A stretch of 64,000 bases of DNA from Pezicula radicicola (lineage: Eukaryota; Ascomycota; Leotiomycetes; Helotiales; Dermateaceae): NCBI GenBank assembly GCA_003008705.1, contig PDUO01000048.1:133183-197182 (forward strand). Reading direction: 5' to 3'. Position 1 is the stretch's first letter. Each line of letters opens with the position of its first letter. Made by a program: the position numbers and the translations under genes. Positions 51,006-62,565 of this stretch are shown here, piece by piece. The notes beneath the pieces are model-generated. The model was not told where the DNA came from. It made no database searches and was given only the letters and a program-made list of their open reading frames with translations.

Positions 51006-51848
51006 ATGGCAGAGCAACAGCCAACCAACGTGCTTGGAGCGTTATTCCCAGCTCCTCCCCCCTTCTATCAGAACTTCACGCCAGAGAACCTCGATCGTAT
51101 AGCAGAACTGCGCGCTGCAGCCAAATCTGAGAGTGAGAAGAACGGTCTATCTACAGATACTGCGCCAATCCGACTCTTCGACCTACCGCCTGAACTACGA
51201 TTCTTACAGCCTCCCGCGCCACCAGCGGACGGAACATGGAATTGCTTTGGGGGACGGTACTTTGTATGTGGTAGCGAATGAGACACAGAGCAGGGGACTG
51301 ATATAATATTATTTACAGCTCGATGAGCCCATCCCAACCTTGGAAGAAGCTGGTGTAGAGCAACTCTATACACCCCCCGCGACCCCAACCGGCAAACACC
51401 TTGACCGCGCTTTCATCCTAAAAAAGCTCGCGAAGTCCATGTTGTTGAATTTCTTGGAGATGGTAGGGACGCTCAGCGTCAATCCAGAACAGGTACACAA
51501 TTTGCCTTTTCAGAGTTTAGAATTATAACCGGCTGACTTAAGATTTCGTAGCAAGCGGACAAGATGCAAGATCTACGAACACTATTTATCAACTTCCATC
51601 ATTTATTGAACGAATATCGCCCACATCAAGCACGAGAGTCACTGATCCTAATGATGCAGGAGCAGCTAGACAGGTCTAGAGCGGAGACTGAGGATATTAT
51701 GAGGATGAAGGCAAAAGTGGAAGGCATATTGGAGGGTTTGGGACAGGCTAAGTTGGTTGATCCTGAAGATGGGAAGAACGATGCGGACAACCCAGAGCCC
51801 GATACCTCTAGAGACATATGGGCCCAACTTGATGAAGAATTCTCCTGA
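51006..51848 (+). CDS. MED7: Mediator complex subunit 7
   Basis: Middle-module subunit of Mediator, which links activators to RNA polymerase II. Three exons (51006-51263, 51319-51492, 51552-51848) join into 242 aa. [17 protein letters not shown] at the start, the [13 protein letters not shown] segment, and [16 protein letters not shown] plus [25 protein letters not shown] are the Med7 hallmarks that contact Med21 and Med31. The C-terminal helix and acidic end ([10 protein letters not shown]) are present. Normal length. Confidence 0.95.
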
Positions 51849-52229
51849 AGGCAAGTCATGAATCGTGATTCATGGACAAGGTTAATTTTCGAAGATACCC
51901 CGTGTTATGACTTACACAATAACGAATCAGTCAAATCTCTTATATTCGCGGTCAGAGTTGGCCGAAATCTTGTTTAGCAATTAGTCCCGTGTTAATTGCT
52001 CTGTGAGACATTATTTTGAATGGTTACGAATTGAGATGCGAGAGATGGACTGACTTAAGTGACTCAGTTGATTTAAGTAACTCACTTGATCTAGGTAATT
52101 CACTTGATTTGAGTAACTCAGCTGCTTTGACTAGCGCGCAGGGTTTTAACTTTTGTATCTACCCATTAGCTCAACAACCTAGCCATCCTTTCAACAACAA
52201 CAACTTCCAAACACACAACGGCGCCCGCA
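51849..52229. other. Intergenic between MED7 and Mca-F
   Basis: Contains the 18-bp array at 52055-52126 and otherwise only the presumed 5' leader of Mca-F. Confidence 0.5.
52055..52126. repeat. Four 18-bp repeats upstream of Mca-F
   Basis: TTAAGTGACTCAGTTGAT, TTAAGTAACTCACTTGAT, CTAGGTAATTCACTTGAT and TTGAGTAACTCAGCTGCT in perfect register, about 100 bp before the ATG. This is the best view of the unit consensus TTgAGTAACTCACTTGAT, whose core TGAGTAACTCA is an 11-base palindrome. Confidence 0.9.
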
Positions 52230-52840
52230 ATGGCACACATCTACGCTATCAGCATCACCTTCATGGTAGCCATTGTAGCTAATCTGCTCCCCGCGATGGT
52301 AGACATCGACTTTATGGAAGAGTTGGAGGACCTTAGTACTCGAGATATTGTAGGTGTTCTTTACGCTGCGCTCTGCGCACTTGGAATCGCAGAGCGCAAC
52401 AAGAACTGAACGCGCTGACACTATCCCAGTGCTTCTTGATCATTGCCATCACAGTCTTCTCGTACTTTACAGTCCCATTTGTCGTGACTGGCGTGAACGA
52501 CCTTCGATTATACTATGAAGACGATCTCTCTCCAATGGTCGAACCAATCCTAGAACCTCTCAGAAGACTCCTCAGCGCATTCGGCAACGTCCTCCACCGA
52601 TTCCTCGACAAGATTATCGTAACTACAGATCGTGTTGCCGGCGGACGACCTGAGTCCTGTTACCATGCTAGACACTGCCCCTGTTTCGAGAAGTTGGAGG
52701 CGGAGGTTGAGTCGCTTGATAGGGATCTTGGGGTGGCGCGAGATGAGGCTGAGCACTTGAAGGTGTTGAATGAGAAGTTACTGGAGAAGTTGGATGTCGC
52801 GTTGCTTGCTGAGTGGGAGGCGACTAGGCTTACGAGGTAA
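52230..52840 (+). CDS. Mca-F: small membrane coiled-coil protein
   Basis: Two exons (52230-52349, 52430-52840) give 176 aa. A hydrophobic helix (about 5-23) and a short acidic loop precede a phase-0 intron; a second helix (41-62, CFLIIAITVFSYFTVPFVV) starts immediately after it. An amphipathic stretch leads to a Cys/His cluster CYHARHCPC (about 119-127), which could bind a metal, and a short coiled coil ends the protein. Layout and intron position match Mca-E (helix, phase-0 intron, helix, Cys-containing loop, coil) and, more loosely, Mca-A to D. The shortest member. Unknown function. Confidence 0.72.
52368..52397. other. Perfect hairpin inside the Mca-F intron
   Basis: GCGCTCTGCG (52368-52377) and CGCAGAGCGC (52388-52397) are exact reverse complements around a 10-nt loop; one more T-A pair extends the stem. 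It lies in the middle of the 80-nt intron, 32 nt before the 3' splice site, and could bring donor and acceptor together in the transcript. Confidence 0.85.
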
Positions 52841-55695
52841 TGATTTTGATACATGGTTTGGGATGGCGGTGCTTTGTACCTTGAATAATTTGAGTAACTA
52901 ATATCAATTGAGTAACTCAAGCCGTGTGGGAACTAGAGTCAAGTAAGTTGCCCAAGTCAAGTGAGTTAATCACTTTGCCTGAACTCATTCATTGGGCAAT
53001 CCATGAGCTCGTCGGTACAACTCCCCCGAAGCCCGTAAGGTAAAGTAATCGGTAGGAAGTGCTCGCTTGTGTTATCTTCCTTCAACACAGTAATTATCCC
53101 ACTTGCCAGCCAATATTCAAATGTGTTATCACTAATTCGGGCTATACAAGGCTAATACAACAAGAAGACACAGTATTTGTCCTTACAGCTGTTTAAAATG
53201 CGTACTCAAGTAGTCTCCTGTAGGTCTTGGCAGCATTTGGTATGCTCAACACGATAACAAACGAACAGAACAAAAGCTTTACCAACATTTGAGGCAATTC
53301 TGTGCTGCTTGTGTGCTGTCACATCTTCATCTTGACGATAATCCATGTTTTGTATTATATACGGAGTATCTACTTCGTCTGTGCAACCCTGCCCTGGCCT
53401 CCTACACGACGATAAATGGGCGCAGCGTACCTTTAAAGATACGACTCCTTGCATTCGAGAAGCTCAAATACAAAGCGATAATTACAGAAGATTCGAAACG
53501 AGTGAACTCAGAAGGCTATACCCAACACCAAATATCCCACGACTGAGAGCGACGACGAAGAGGATGTTCCTGAGACCGATGAGACTTGCAGGAGCTACTT
53601 AGGGAATAACAGCTGCCAGGGAGACGTCTATCAGGAAGAATCTTGAGGAGAAAGTCACCGACAGGACTGTCGATCCTTAAGGGAACATCACCGAGGCCAT
53701 CGGTGCCCTGAGATGAGAGTCGATGCATCTTTCCTCTCGATTTAACCGAGCCCTGGCTTTGGGAATCGCTGGGAATAGCAGCACACAAGGAGGGAGGGAG
53801 GATGGAAGATGGAGGTATTGCGTTGTGGTCTGCCCTGAGTTACTGGTACTCTGAAGCGCTTGGATTGGGATTGGACTTGAGCGGAGAGAACGGCGAGGAC
53901 GGTGAGGGTATGTCATCGTACAGGTTCTAGCTGATATAATACATCTCCTGGCGAGGTTAGGAGACATCCATCCGGAGAGTATGAGTGAACTTTCTATCAA
54001 GATTCAAGACATTAATGGTATTTCAGCCCACCATGTGTTTCTGAGCTAGATCCCAAGGCTTTTACATAAGTGATTGTTCCAGGCAACAGGAAATACGTGA
54101 GATATATATTGGAGACTTAGATATTGCCCGTTCTGCTCTCAAGTGGTATATAGATTGAATTGATATCTGCACGATAATCCAGCTGCCAAGTAGAATTTAA
54201 TCGACGAGAAAGTAACCAGGACGTACTGTACAGTACGTACGGAAGGTAAATTATTCAAGTAAAGCTTAAGCCTTTTCCCTAATTCAACTATTCAAGGAGT
54301 GATGTTGCTCAAATGATTTGAGCAAGATTACTGATTCCTTCTCTTTCTACTACTTCTCGCTTCTTCCATTATCACCAACCACAAACACATCCGCGCAGTT
54401 TACTTATTCTATAGTACTTCATCGAGACCTGCTTCAGCAGAGAACCTTCGCGATTCATTGGTCCTACCATAATATTGAAGTGCAGTTCCTGAATTAAGCG
54501 TATTAATGCCCAAGCGGCGAGGTGATCGAAACAGCGGGAGAAAAGAGTACCTGCCCCAATACCCAAGTAACTCGAAGATCATATCACTAAATTAACTAAC
54601 CTAAAAAAATTAGTGCTTGATAAGTTTTCTGTACTCACAGCAGCACTGAGAAGCTTCAGTGCGGATCCTTGTACACTTTGTACAGTTCATCGGTAGAAGT
54701 TTAAGGCTTAGTCGGGTATATATCAACAGTGTTTGTAGCCTTACTATACAATGTAATACAACTACCGTTTTAATTTACGAATATAGTTACTGGCGCTATA
54801 TAGGAAGGAAGGACAATTTTCTCAAGAAAGTTGTATAGTATTTTCGAAGTTAAATGAGGTACCCAAATTCATCGTCGCTTATAGTCGCTTATCTTACTAA
54901 GTCATCACTTCAAAGAAAAACGTACTTTTTTTTTAAACTATTTTCGCAATACATATTACTAAGACTTATATTTAACACATAAATCAACATTCCATCCATG
55001 CCTCTAGTCTCAGTTCCCTTTTATCGTATCATTAATAATTAAATAAACAGGCCAAAAATTAGTAAAGTACAAGTAGATATTTTTACTGATATAAATCTCA
55101 CTCAACCTCTTAAACAAGAATGAGCGAGCATAGAGAAATATATTTATCACTTAATTTTATCATGATAATTTCTAATATAAAACTCTTCTCATTCATCTCT
55201 ATCTATATTTAAAGTACTGTAAGGAGGGAACTTTCCTCGCTTATTTATATCTAATTGTCCTTATTACTTTATAGGTTATACATTAAAGTTTACTATTAAT
55301 GTCGAAGTAACGAGTGATCGAGTGATATTTAATAACTCTGTGTTCTGTGTTCCCTCTCTATATTATAGTGGTTCAAATATTCATGTCTCGAATAAGTGAG
55401 ACGAATAGGAACCCTTTTTTAATTACTTCGTTAAATTGGTTGATTCTATCATTACCAAACCCTCATTTGTAATATTGTTAAATGTTTCGATGGTAGAATT
55501 TGATACTGGTATGTGATTTACTCTAGTAATGTCTTAGATAACTGATTCGATTCGATCTGATTTGCGTGGCAGAGTTGATTTCGCTATCTGATTTAAAGCC
55601 TATTATTACAGATTTCTATGCTGGAAAAGACTTTCGTGCCCACACAAAACCCACACAAAACAATCATAACTCATATTATCCTACAGAGGGTACAA
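52841..55695. other. Gene-poor, AT-rich stretch
   Basis: 2.85 kb without a gene I can support. 18-bp repeats lie at 52880-52970. The open frames at 53.2-54.0 kb on both strands have no recognisable domain or good splice structure. From about 54.7 to 55.65 kb the DNA is strongly AT-rich with many stops in all frames, as in decayed or RIP-mutated sequence, but I see no transposon protein remnant. Confidence 0.55.
52880..52970. repeat. 18-bp repeat array downstream of Mca-F
   Basis: Units around TTTGAGTAACTAATATCA, ATTGAGTAACTCAAGCC and, in the opposite orientation, GTCAAGTAAGTTGCCCAA and GTCAAGTGAGTTAATCAC. Two orientations meet here, so the array can fold on itself. Confidence 0.75.
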
Positions 55696-58241
55696 TCATA
55701 TATAACTAAAACTCCCATGTCCATTCTGATCCATAATCGGTAAATCCCTAGTCCCATCCAACAAACACTGCCAATAATCCCAATCCAAAGGGTTCGCACG
55801 ATCTGTCAAGGTGAAGCCTGGGAAGACTGTTGTATCTACTCCTGTATTACTGTTCATTGTATTTGGATCTAGATTGTCGATTCCCCATTGGTATTGTTGG
55901 TGTTGGTTTGTTTGGTAGAGGGTTTGGTTTTCGTTGGGGTATTGTCCAGAGGGGGTGGAAGGTTCGGTACTTGTACTTGTATAGGTACTTGTGTTATTTG
56001 GTTGTTGTTTTGTTGTTGTGGAAGTTCCGGTGGTTATTCGACTTTGCCTTTGGGCTAGGAGTTTGGCGATGAAGGGTGGGAGGTCCTGGTTTCGTTCTCC
56101 AGAGTATGTCTCGAGAGATGTGGAGGGACCGTGGAGCCATGCTCGTACAGCTAGGTTTCCGATGGCGAAGTAAAGAGCATTTCCCGAGTCATTAATGAGT
56201 TCTGGATGATGCTCGTAAGCTTCGACAACCTGCTTCTTTGCTTTCCTCACCAAATCACCTTCTGGTCCTCGTCCTTCGGTCCGTTGGGCCAATTCGCCAA
56301 AAACAAAAATAAAGGCTTCGAAGGGGACTATCGCACTGATGTGCCAGTGAAAACCACCCAATCCCTTGGTTGAATTTACAAGATTGTGGTATTGAAGGAT
56401 GTCTATGGCAGTTGAGAAGAGCATGTCCTTTTCTGATTGTGGTAATGAGGCTCCTTTGTCAGCGTACTGGTACGGATGATGCGCTGCGAGGCGCATTTGA
56501 GAAACGGCAGTTTTGGCCATGTAGCTTGCAAGGAGATGGAAGGAGATGGAGGGATCGACGAAGCGCAGAAATTTGAATTCGAGACTGGCCTCCAAGGCGT
56601 CGATTCCCTTGTCTTTGTCAGAGACGAGTGGTTTCTTCCCTTCACCTGGTGCTCTCTCTGGTAATGCGCCGTTCAAGCAGGCACCTGACCATCTTGTCTG
56701 ATGCAGAAACTCGCCTAGCTCGCAGCGAATGGAGCAGAATAACATCTCAGTGATACCAGTATGTTCCTTGGGTATCTCTTTCATGGTGGGCCAGAGATCG
56801 CTATCATTGACGTTTAGAGGTCGTTTGGTGTCGGACAATAGTTGCGAGTAGCAGGTGTGAATTGCTGCACCTGAAAGCTTTGCTGACATACCGTCCAGCA
56901 TCATAATTTGCCACCATAAGCGACGTCGAAGTTCTGCATCGAAGACAGAGAAGCCTTGAGAGGCAGACTCGCGATGTAGACCTATCCTCTGTGCACTCCG
57001 AACAGCCAATCCGGAAAGCAGCCATAAAGATTGAGGATCATATCGGTGCCGCATAGCAACCTGTTGCGTTGTTAGTAGATAGACAAGGCTGGAAAATGAT
57101 GTATTTTGAGCGATTGGAAGGCCATAGAGAAGAGCTTACGAGGTAGAGAGTCAGAGCCTGAAGGATAGCAATATCATATGATCGTAAAAATTTGGCATTA
57201 CTTAAAGCAAATTCAGTTGCTCTTGAAAACCTGCTTATTAAAGTGTTTTTGGTATTTCTGAGCATACTTTGGCATTCTTCATCCTTCAACGAGTTGACTG
57301 CTGCCAGGTAGATTGCAAATAGCAAAGCTTCCATGCTTCTTGATACTTGATCGAGATGGCTCACTGCGTCGAGGATTACTTGCTGCATGGTCGGCGCATG
57401 AAAGAGTTTTGTCAAGGGATTCACATTCTCCAGGAACTTCTGCCATAGCTGGAAGATATGAACAGGCTCTGGATGGGATGCAGTGAGATTGAGGACGCCT
57501 GGGCTGCCAAAGAGAAGGCCTTCGGCCGTAGGGCGATCATCGTCTGATGAGACTGGAGGAGGTGCAGTCTTGGGCAGTTGAGAAAGCTGTAGAGCATTAT
57601 TAGTCTTCGGCATTATACACAGACCAAACAAGATGGACTCACTTCGTCTTTCAGGCCTGCCCACAGTGTACTATAAAGTACGGAAGTTAGCCCAGTCCAG
57701 TCTCGGGACCGACATTTGGGTGTATTCGGAATTCATACTTCTCTACATATCTTGAATGGCCACCTTCATTAACCATCTGACCCCGAATCTTACCAGACTC
57801 CGAAGCCTTCAATTCTTCAATGGTAGCCCAGAGCCCGTTAACACGACTCAATCGCGGTGGTGACGACTGTCCCGAACTTGCTTGTGACGATGTTTGAATT
57901 CTCGAAGCTCCGTCTTCACTCTGGCCTTCGAGACTCTGCTCGAGTTTCTTGATCCTCTCCAATACGTCCTCTTTGCCTCCCGTCAAGCCGGCCTCCTTGG
58001 CCTTCCTCTTGCGTGGTGCCGATGGAGGCTTGGCAACACACTGAACGGCGTTCTTGATGCATGTTGAGCACGGTCTCTGGCCGTCGCATTTGACTTTTCG
58101 TTGCTGGCAGACAAGACATGAGTGGCCTCGGGTGATCTTCACAGCCGTGGTCGTGGACGTGGTCGTGGTCGCTGCTGTGGTCGGTGCCGGCGGTGCAGCT
58201 AGCGACACCGAAGAGAGGTCGGCATTGTCGGGATTGGACAT
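55696..58241 (-). CDS. Zn2Cys6 transcription factor with fungal_trans domain
   Basis: Four exons (58241-57739, 57670-57643, 57586-57140, 57060-55696) join into 780 aa. The binuclear zinc cluster C-LVC-QQRKVKC-DGQRPC-STC-IKNAVQC is at about 42-70, followed by a basic patch and a short coiled-coil dimerisation helix (DVLERIKKLEQSLEG). The middle homology region (fungal_trans) includes LWQKFLENVNPLTKLFHAPT, SVKNL-like helices and GLAVRSAQRIGLHRES / LRRRLWWQIMMLDG, all classical blocks. The C-terminus is rich in Ser, Thr, Asn and Gln, as in activation domains. It is not next to a metabolic cluster, so its targets are unknown. Exon 2 is only 28 nt. Confidence 0.92.
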
Positions 58242-59173
58242 CACGAACTCTACAAGGACGGAGGAAGTGTGTGCGGGTGCATGTAAGTTCCAACGCCAGA
58301 TTGCTTAATCAATCAATAGGAAGAAAGACTCAAGTGCTGAGGTAGATGCTTTCTTCCTGGTCTGCCTAGACTGCCTTATGGTCTTGAGGGAGGCAAATCA
58401 GAGTCCAGCTTCGGAGCCCGAACATTCCATCCGAAGTCCCGAGTCTGATAGTCCCGTGACATCAAATTACAACTCCCCTCACAAGCCATTAAATACACCA
58501 AACTTTTTAGCCTAAGAAGACTAAAGTACCCTCCATGTTAGATAAGAATCATTGAACCACTTAATCACAGGCCATATCTATAAAAACTAGAATATGACCT
58601 ACCTAGACAAAGAGTCCGCGTCACGTGACTGCTTTCAAGAGCCGACGGGAGGCCCAAAGTTACATAACAGTACAATAGGTAGCTTGGGTTGATTCAAGGA
58701 AGACACTCAATGCGGATTGCTTAGATTTGAATTTAGCTCATTTGATTTTTGGGTAGCTCACTTAACCACACGTTGCGCCTGATTAAGGCTTGTAAATTGG
58801 TAAATATTTTATTGATACAAAGTCACAGACAGTAATCCCACCAAGATAGATGTACTCCATACAAAAGGTTCGATGCGTTTGATTCGGTCGTCGTGAACTC
58901 ATAAGGTGGTATCGTAAGAACTTTAAACAAAAAAAAAAATGGAATGAGAAGGAAGAACGCTACGAACAGCTCGGGCAACAGTCAACGCATTGCCCTTGAA
59001 TTCAAAAGGCAAACACAGAAAGCCCGCCAACCTTTCCTCTTCCCAGTATTTACAAAAGCAGACAACTCCCATATCCCTATGGTGATCAATATCATCGCCA
59101 AAGAATCGAATAATAAAAAATGAACTTTTGATTTCCAACATGTCAAATAGGAACATATGGCGAAAAGAGTTCA
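58242..59173. other. Intergenic with a short 18-bp repeat
   Basis: Upstream of the Zn2Cys6 gene and downstream of BYE1. No gene. Confidence 0.5.
58731..58765. repeat. Two 18-bp repeat units
   Basis: TTGAATTTAGCTCATTTGAT and TTTTGGGTAGCTCACTTAA match the 18-bp family and show that it also occurs outside the Mca region. Confidence 0.6.
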
Positions 59174-61829
59174 TTATAAACCGCCTCTTCCACCTTCCCT
59201 AATCTCCAACAACTGACTCAGATGTGTCAGATCCTGTTGCGCCCTGGGGTCCGATTTGAAAATGTCACGGATAACTTCCCACTCCAGAGCTCGCATTTGC
59301 CATGCCTGTGGAATCAAGAAATGTACGGTTGGTGCATCGATATACGGACCGAGGATTCTTCTAGCATTTGCTTCGCCTTCCTGTTGTTGTCGATGACGCT
59401 CTTCTTGCTCCTGCTGGCGGTGTAATTCCTCAGGGGTTCGCGAAACTCGTTGTGGCACTGGCGTTTGGGGTTGCTGCTGCTGAGATGGTGATGGGAACGC
59501 ACCTTGGGGGGCGATGGGAGACACAGATGGGCCCATGCCGCTTATGGACATTTGGCGTTGTGGGTGGGACATTAGGGAGGGTGATCGCGGATCCGACGAG
59601 CCGTCAGCAATTGAGTTATGTAGATGCTCTGGTTGGTTGCGGATGACTATGGCCAAGAGAATCATCTCTTCGGAACGGTCTCCAGAAAGCTTGTGACTTT
59701 CGAGATTCTCCATAAAGTCGGGTAGCATTGCTGGGTTAGGTGGAACAGGAACAATGTAAGTATCCCTCACATTGCCCTGGCTCTTGGCCAAAACTACACC
59801 CCACTTGCTCTTCTCCTGGAAATAGTCGAACATCTTCTTAAACTCTTGCGTGGCCGTTTCGCCACTAGGGGTGATGGAGACAACCACCAGGTCGGAATTG
59901 GGTGAATATCGAAGACCGCAGAGGTACTCATTTGCTGTCTCTTCAGAGATACGACCGCCTACCTTTACATCCTTGGGGAGAATGTCACTCCAAGAAAAGG
60001 GTGAAGGGCCGAGGTCATTACCACCAACGTGCTTGGCTGATGCTGGGAACTGAGCAACCGTGTCCATCCTCACCGAGCCGCGCCATACAATTTCTGGGTC
60101 CGAATTATATTCTTGAGGCGAGTATGGTGGGGACTCATTCCCATCATCCTCCAGCATGGCGTCGATCTCTGGATCTTCGCCAGGGCCATTGACAGGCGGG
60201 GCATTCCCCGCAATTGATGGCTTCCGTACATGTTGCACACCAACTGGCGATTGTACACTCGAGAACACCTTATTGATGTCGAAGTCTTGGGTAGAGGATT
60301 GTTTTCTGACAGCTGGCTTCGTGGGCTTGGTATTGACCTTGAGGGGCTCCTTGGGTGTGACATTCTTTCGAATATTGTCCTGGGAGCGATATGCATCAAT
60401 GTTGTCTGGAAGTTCAACCCCATCCCCTGGAGAATTCTCCCGTGAACGAACCGCCATATCGCCATTGGGATCTAACTCGCTTCTTCTTCTTGAAGTCGCA
60501 GTTGTATCGTCGGCCGGGGCAACATAGTCATCCACCTCAAGAATTTCCTCGCCCTTGTGAGTTCGTCTTATACGAGGGCCTTCATCGGTAATCATGATGG
60601 ATTGCTTGTCGTTTTGAGCCTTCAGCTCTGCATTCTTACGTTTTAACTCTTCTGGGGCTAGGTCATCTTCGTTCATAATTGCAAGAGTAGCTGGCGTAAG
60701 AGTCTTCGCAAGGAGCCCACTAGTCAACTCCAAATTTCGCTTGAGATTTAGGGCCAGAATCTTTGCTCTTTGCATGGGATTTGGGTGAGACTTGTAGACC
60801 GCATCCTCAATTTCAACAGCAAGACGTTCGGCCTTTGATTCGGTAGTATCACCATCCTTCAAGGCCAACCCACTAAGCTTAATGGCTCTTGGAATGGAAT
60901 CCTGGAGGAATTTGAGAAAGTAGTTTGCAACTTGTTGTCGTTGGTTTTCCAGATCGGTGATCTTAACAAGTGAAGGTGGGGACTGCGGCGGGGGCGGAGG
61001 TGCTGGTGTTGGTGTTGGTGGAAGTGGTGGTGGTGCAGCAGACGTGACCTTTGCAATCTTTGCGGCCTATGCAATGTCAGTGATGTTCAGTCGCTACTTA
61101 ATGAGGCAACTTACCTTGGCAGAGTCGGTTTCATGAGATTCGTCTCTTCTACGCTTTGTACCGCTACTCTTTGCTGGTGTCTCCTTCTTCTCTTTTTTGT
61201 CAGGCGGAGGATGTGAGCCACGAACTGAGCTTGCCGGCGACTTGGCTTTTCCATTGGCACCGCCATTTCCTTCCGACTTTAGGTCGCTCGTCCTCTTGGC
61301 CTTTCCCTTCTTTCCCCCCTTCTTTGGCTTCTCTTTCTCCTGTGACTTCTCATAGGCTCTCCGTCGGTCTTCCCAAATCTTGATACCCTTCTGTAATGCA
61401 TTGACTAATACCTGGTGTGATTGTGGGGAGCATTGCTCGCAGAGATAGGAATCAGGAACATCTTCATCAAATGTGCTAATTCCCATGCATACATTATGCT
61501 GCCAGGCCTCACAGTTGTCGCATGCAATCCATGGCTCCTCGTCGTTATCTTGTGTCTCCGTTGCACCGCAAACGCAGCGTATGATCTCAACCTCCTGCTC
61601 CGGTTCCTGTTTCTTGGTTGCCTTCTTAGATCTCTTCTTGGGTGGCTCTGGGGTATTCATCTCATCGTCCTTCTTCGTGTGTTGCCCTTTCGTTGCGCGT
61701 ACGGAGCGCCGCGGTTCGTCTGTGAAGCTTGTCAGTAAACCACTTTCACATATCGGGGTCGCGCCTGCCCTGGCACCTTGCGACGCCGAGGGGGGCCATA
61801 GAAGGCAATAACGATTGCTTACCGGCCAT
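59174..61829 (-). CDS. BYE1: Transcription factor Bye1 (PHD, TFIIS-like and SPOC domains)
   Basis: Three exons (61829-61823, 61719-61115, 61066-59174) join into 834 aa; the first contributes only MAD. A PHD finger (CVCGATETQDNDEEPWIACDNC ... WQHNVC ... YLCEQC) lies at about 50-105, a lysine-rich linker after it. The TFIIS central domain (about 245-365, ERLAVEIEDAVYKSH, RAKILALNLKRN) is followed by a disordered region. A SPOC domain (DVKVGGRISEETANEYLCGL to EMILLAIVIRNQ) is at about 530-655, and the C-terminus is Gln/Pro-rich. This order is that of Bye1, which binds H3K4me3 and RNA polymerase II and restrains elongation; human PHF3 and DIDO1 are relatives. Confidence 0.93.
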
Positions 61830-62565
61830 GATGAAGTTTGAATCAAAGTATGCGATGCTTCACAGATCGTGATGGGCTTTACAAGGATAGACCGGCAATC
61901 GGCAGTCGACAGCAGATTTCAGAGACGCGTTGTTCACGCGATGATTCACTATTGGCTTTACAGACAAGCTATGATGATGCGAGGCAAGAATGATAAGAAG
62001 ATGATGCGGCTATTCAGACAGCAGAGCAGTAGAGAGCCCGCTGCAATGTCCTGCTCAGATATGAATGATGTCGCGAGTGATCCGCCCTCGCCTTGCTTAC
62101 GAAGCACACAGCTACGTCGGCGGCGAAGATGTATCACTGAGACGTGTTTGAGCTGGGGAATGGCGTCGCGCAGTAATAGCGACAAGAATTCTGATTAATG
62201 TGAGGTTGTTGGTGTTCGGCGTTGTGTGGTGGTGTGAACATCGATGTTGGGTTGAGGTCGAAGTTCCAGAGATGAAGTCAATCTTCAAGGAAAGCGGCGG
62301 CATTATTTCTGCGCTGGGACCTTTAGAGTAGCGAGTGCTTTTTTGGTAACCCCCGCATCGCATCACGTGGTGAGCCTGCACCTCAACCTGAGCACGGCTT
62401 TGGCGAGGCGAGGCTGGGGAGGGCTGAAAAATACGAACTTACGACACGGGGAGATTGGGAAATTGACAACACCAAATATCTCCGTATTCACGACTCAATT
62501 ACGCCAACCATCCCTTAAAGCTCGCCTCGAGCCAACCCTCCCGTTTCTGCTCAATCCAATCTAAT
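61830..62565. promoter_or_regulatory. Shared upstream region of BYE1 and the ZNF830-like gene
   Basis: 736 bp between divergent starts. Open frames at 61869-62381 on both strands look like chance; nothing else recognised. Confidence 0.45.

Noticed and set aside
27754..52840. CRISPR-like reading of the regularly spaced 18-bp repeats
   Set aside because: Units are directly adjacent without unique spacers and the genome is fungal.
53206..54000. Overlapping open frames on both strands downstream of Mca-F
   Set aside because: No domain, signal, membrane segment or consistent splice sites; frames overlap each other on opposite strands.
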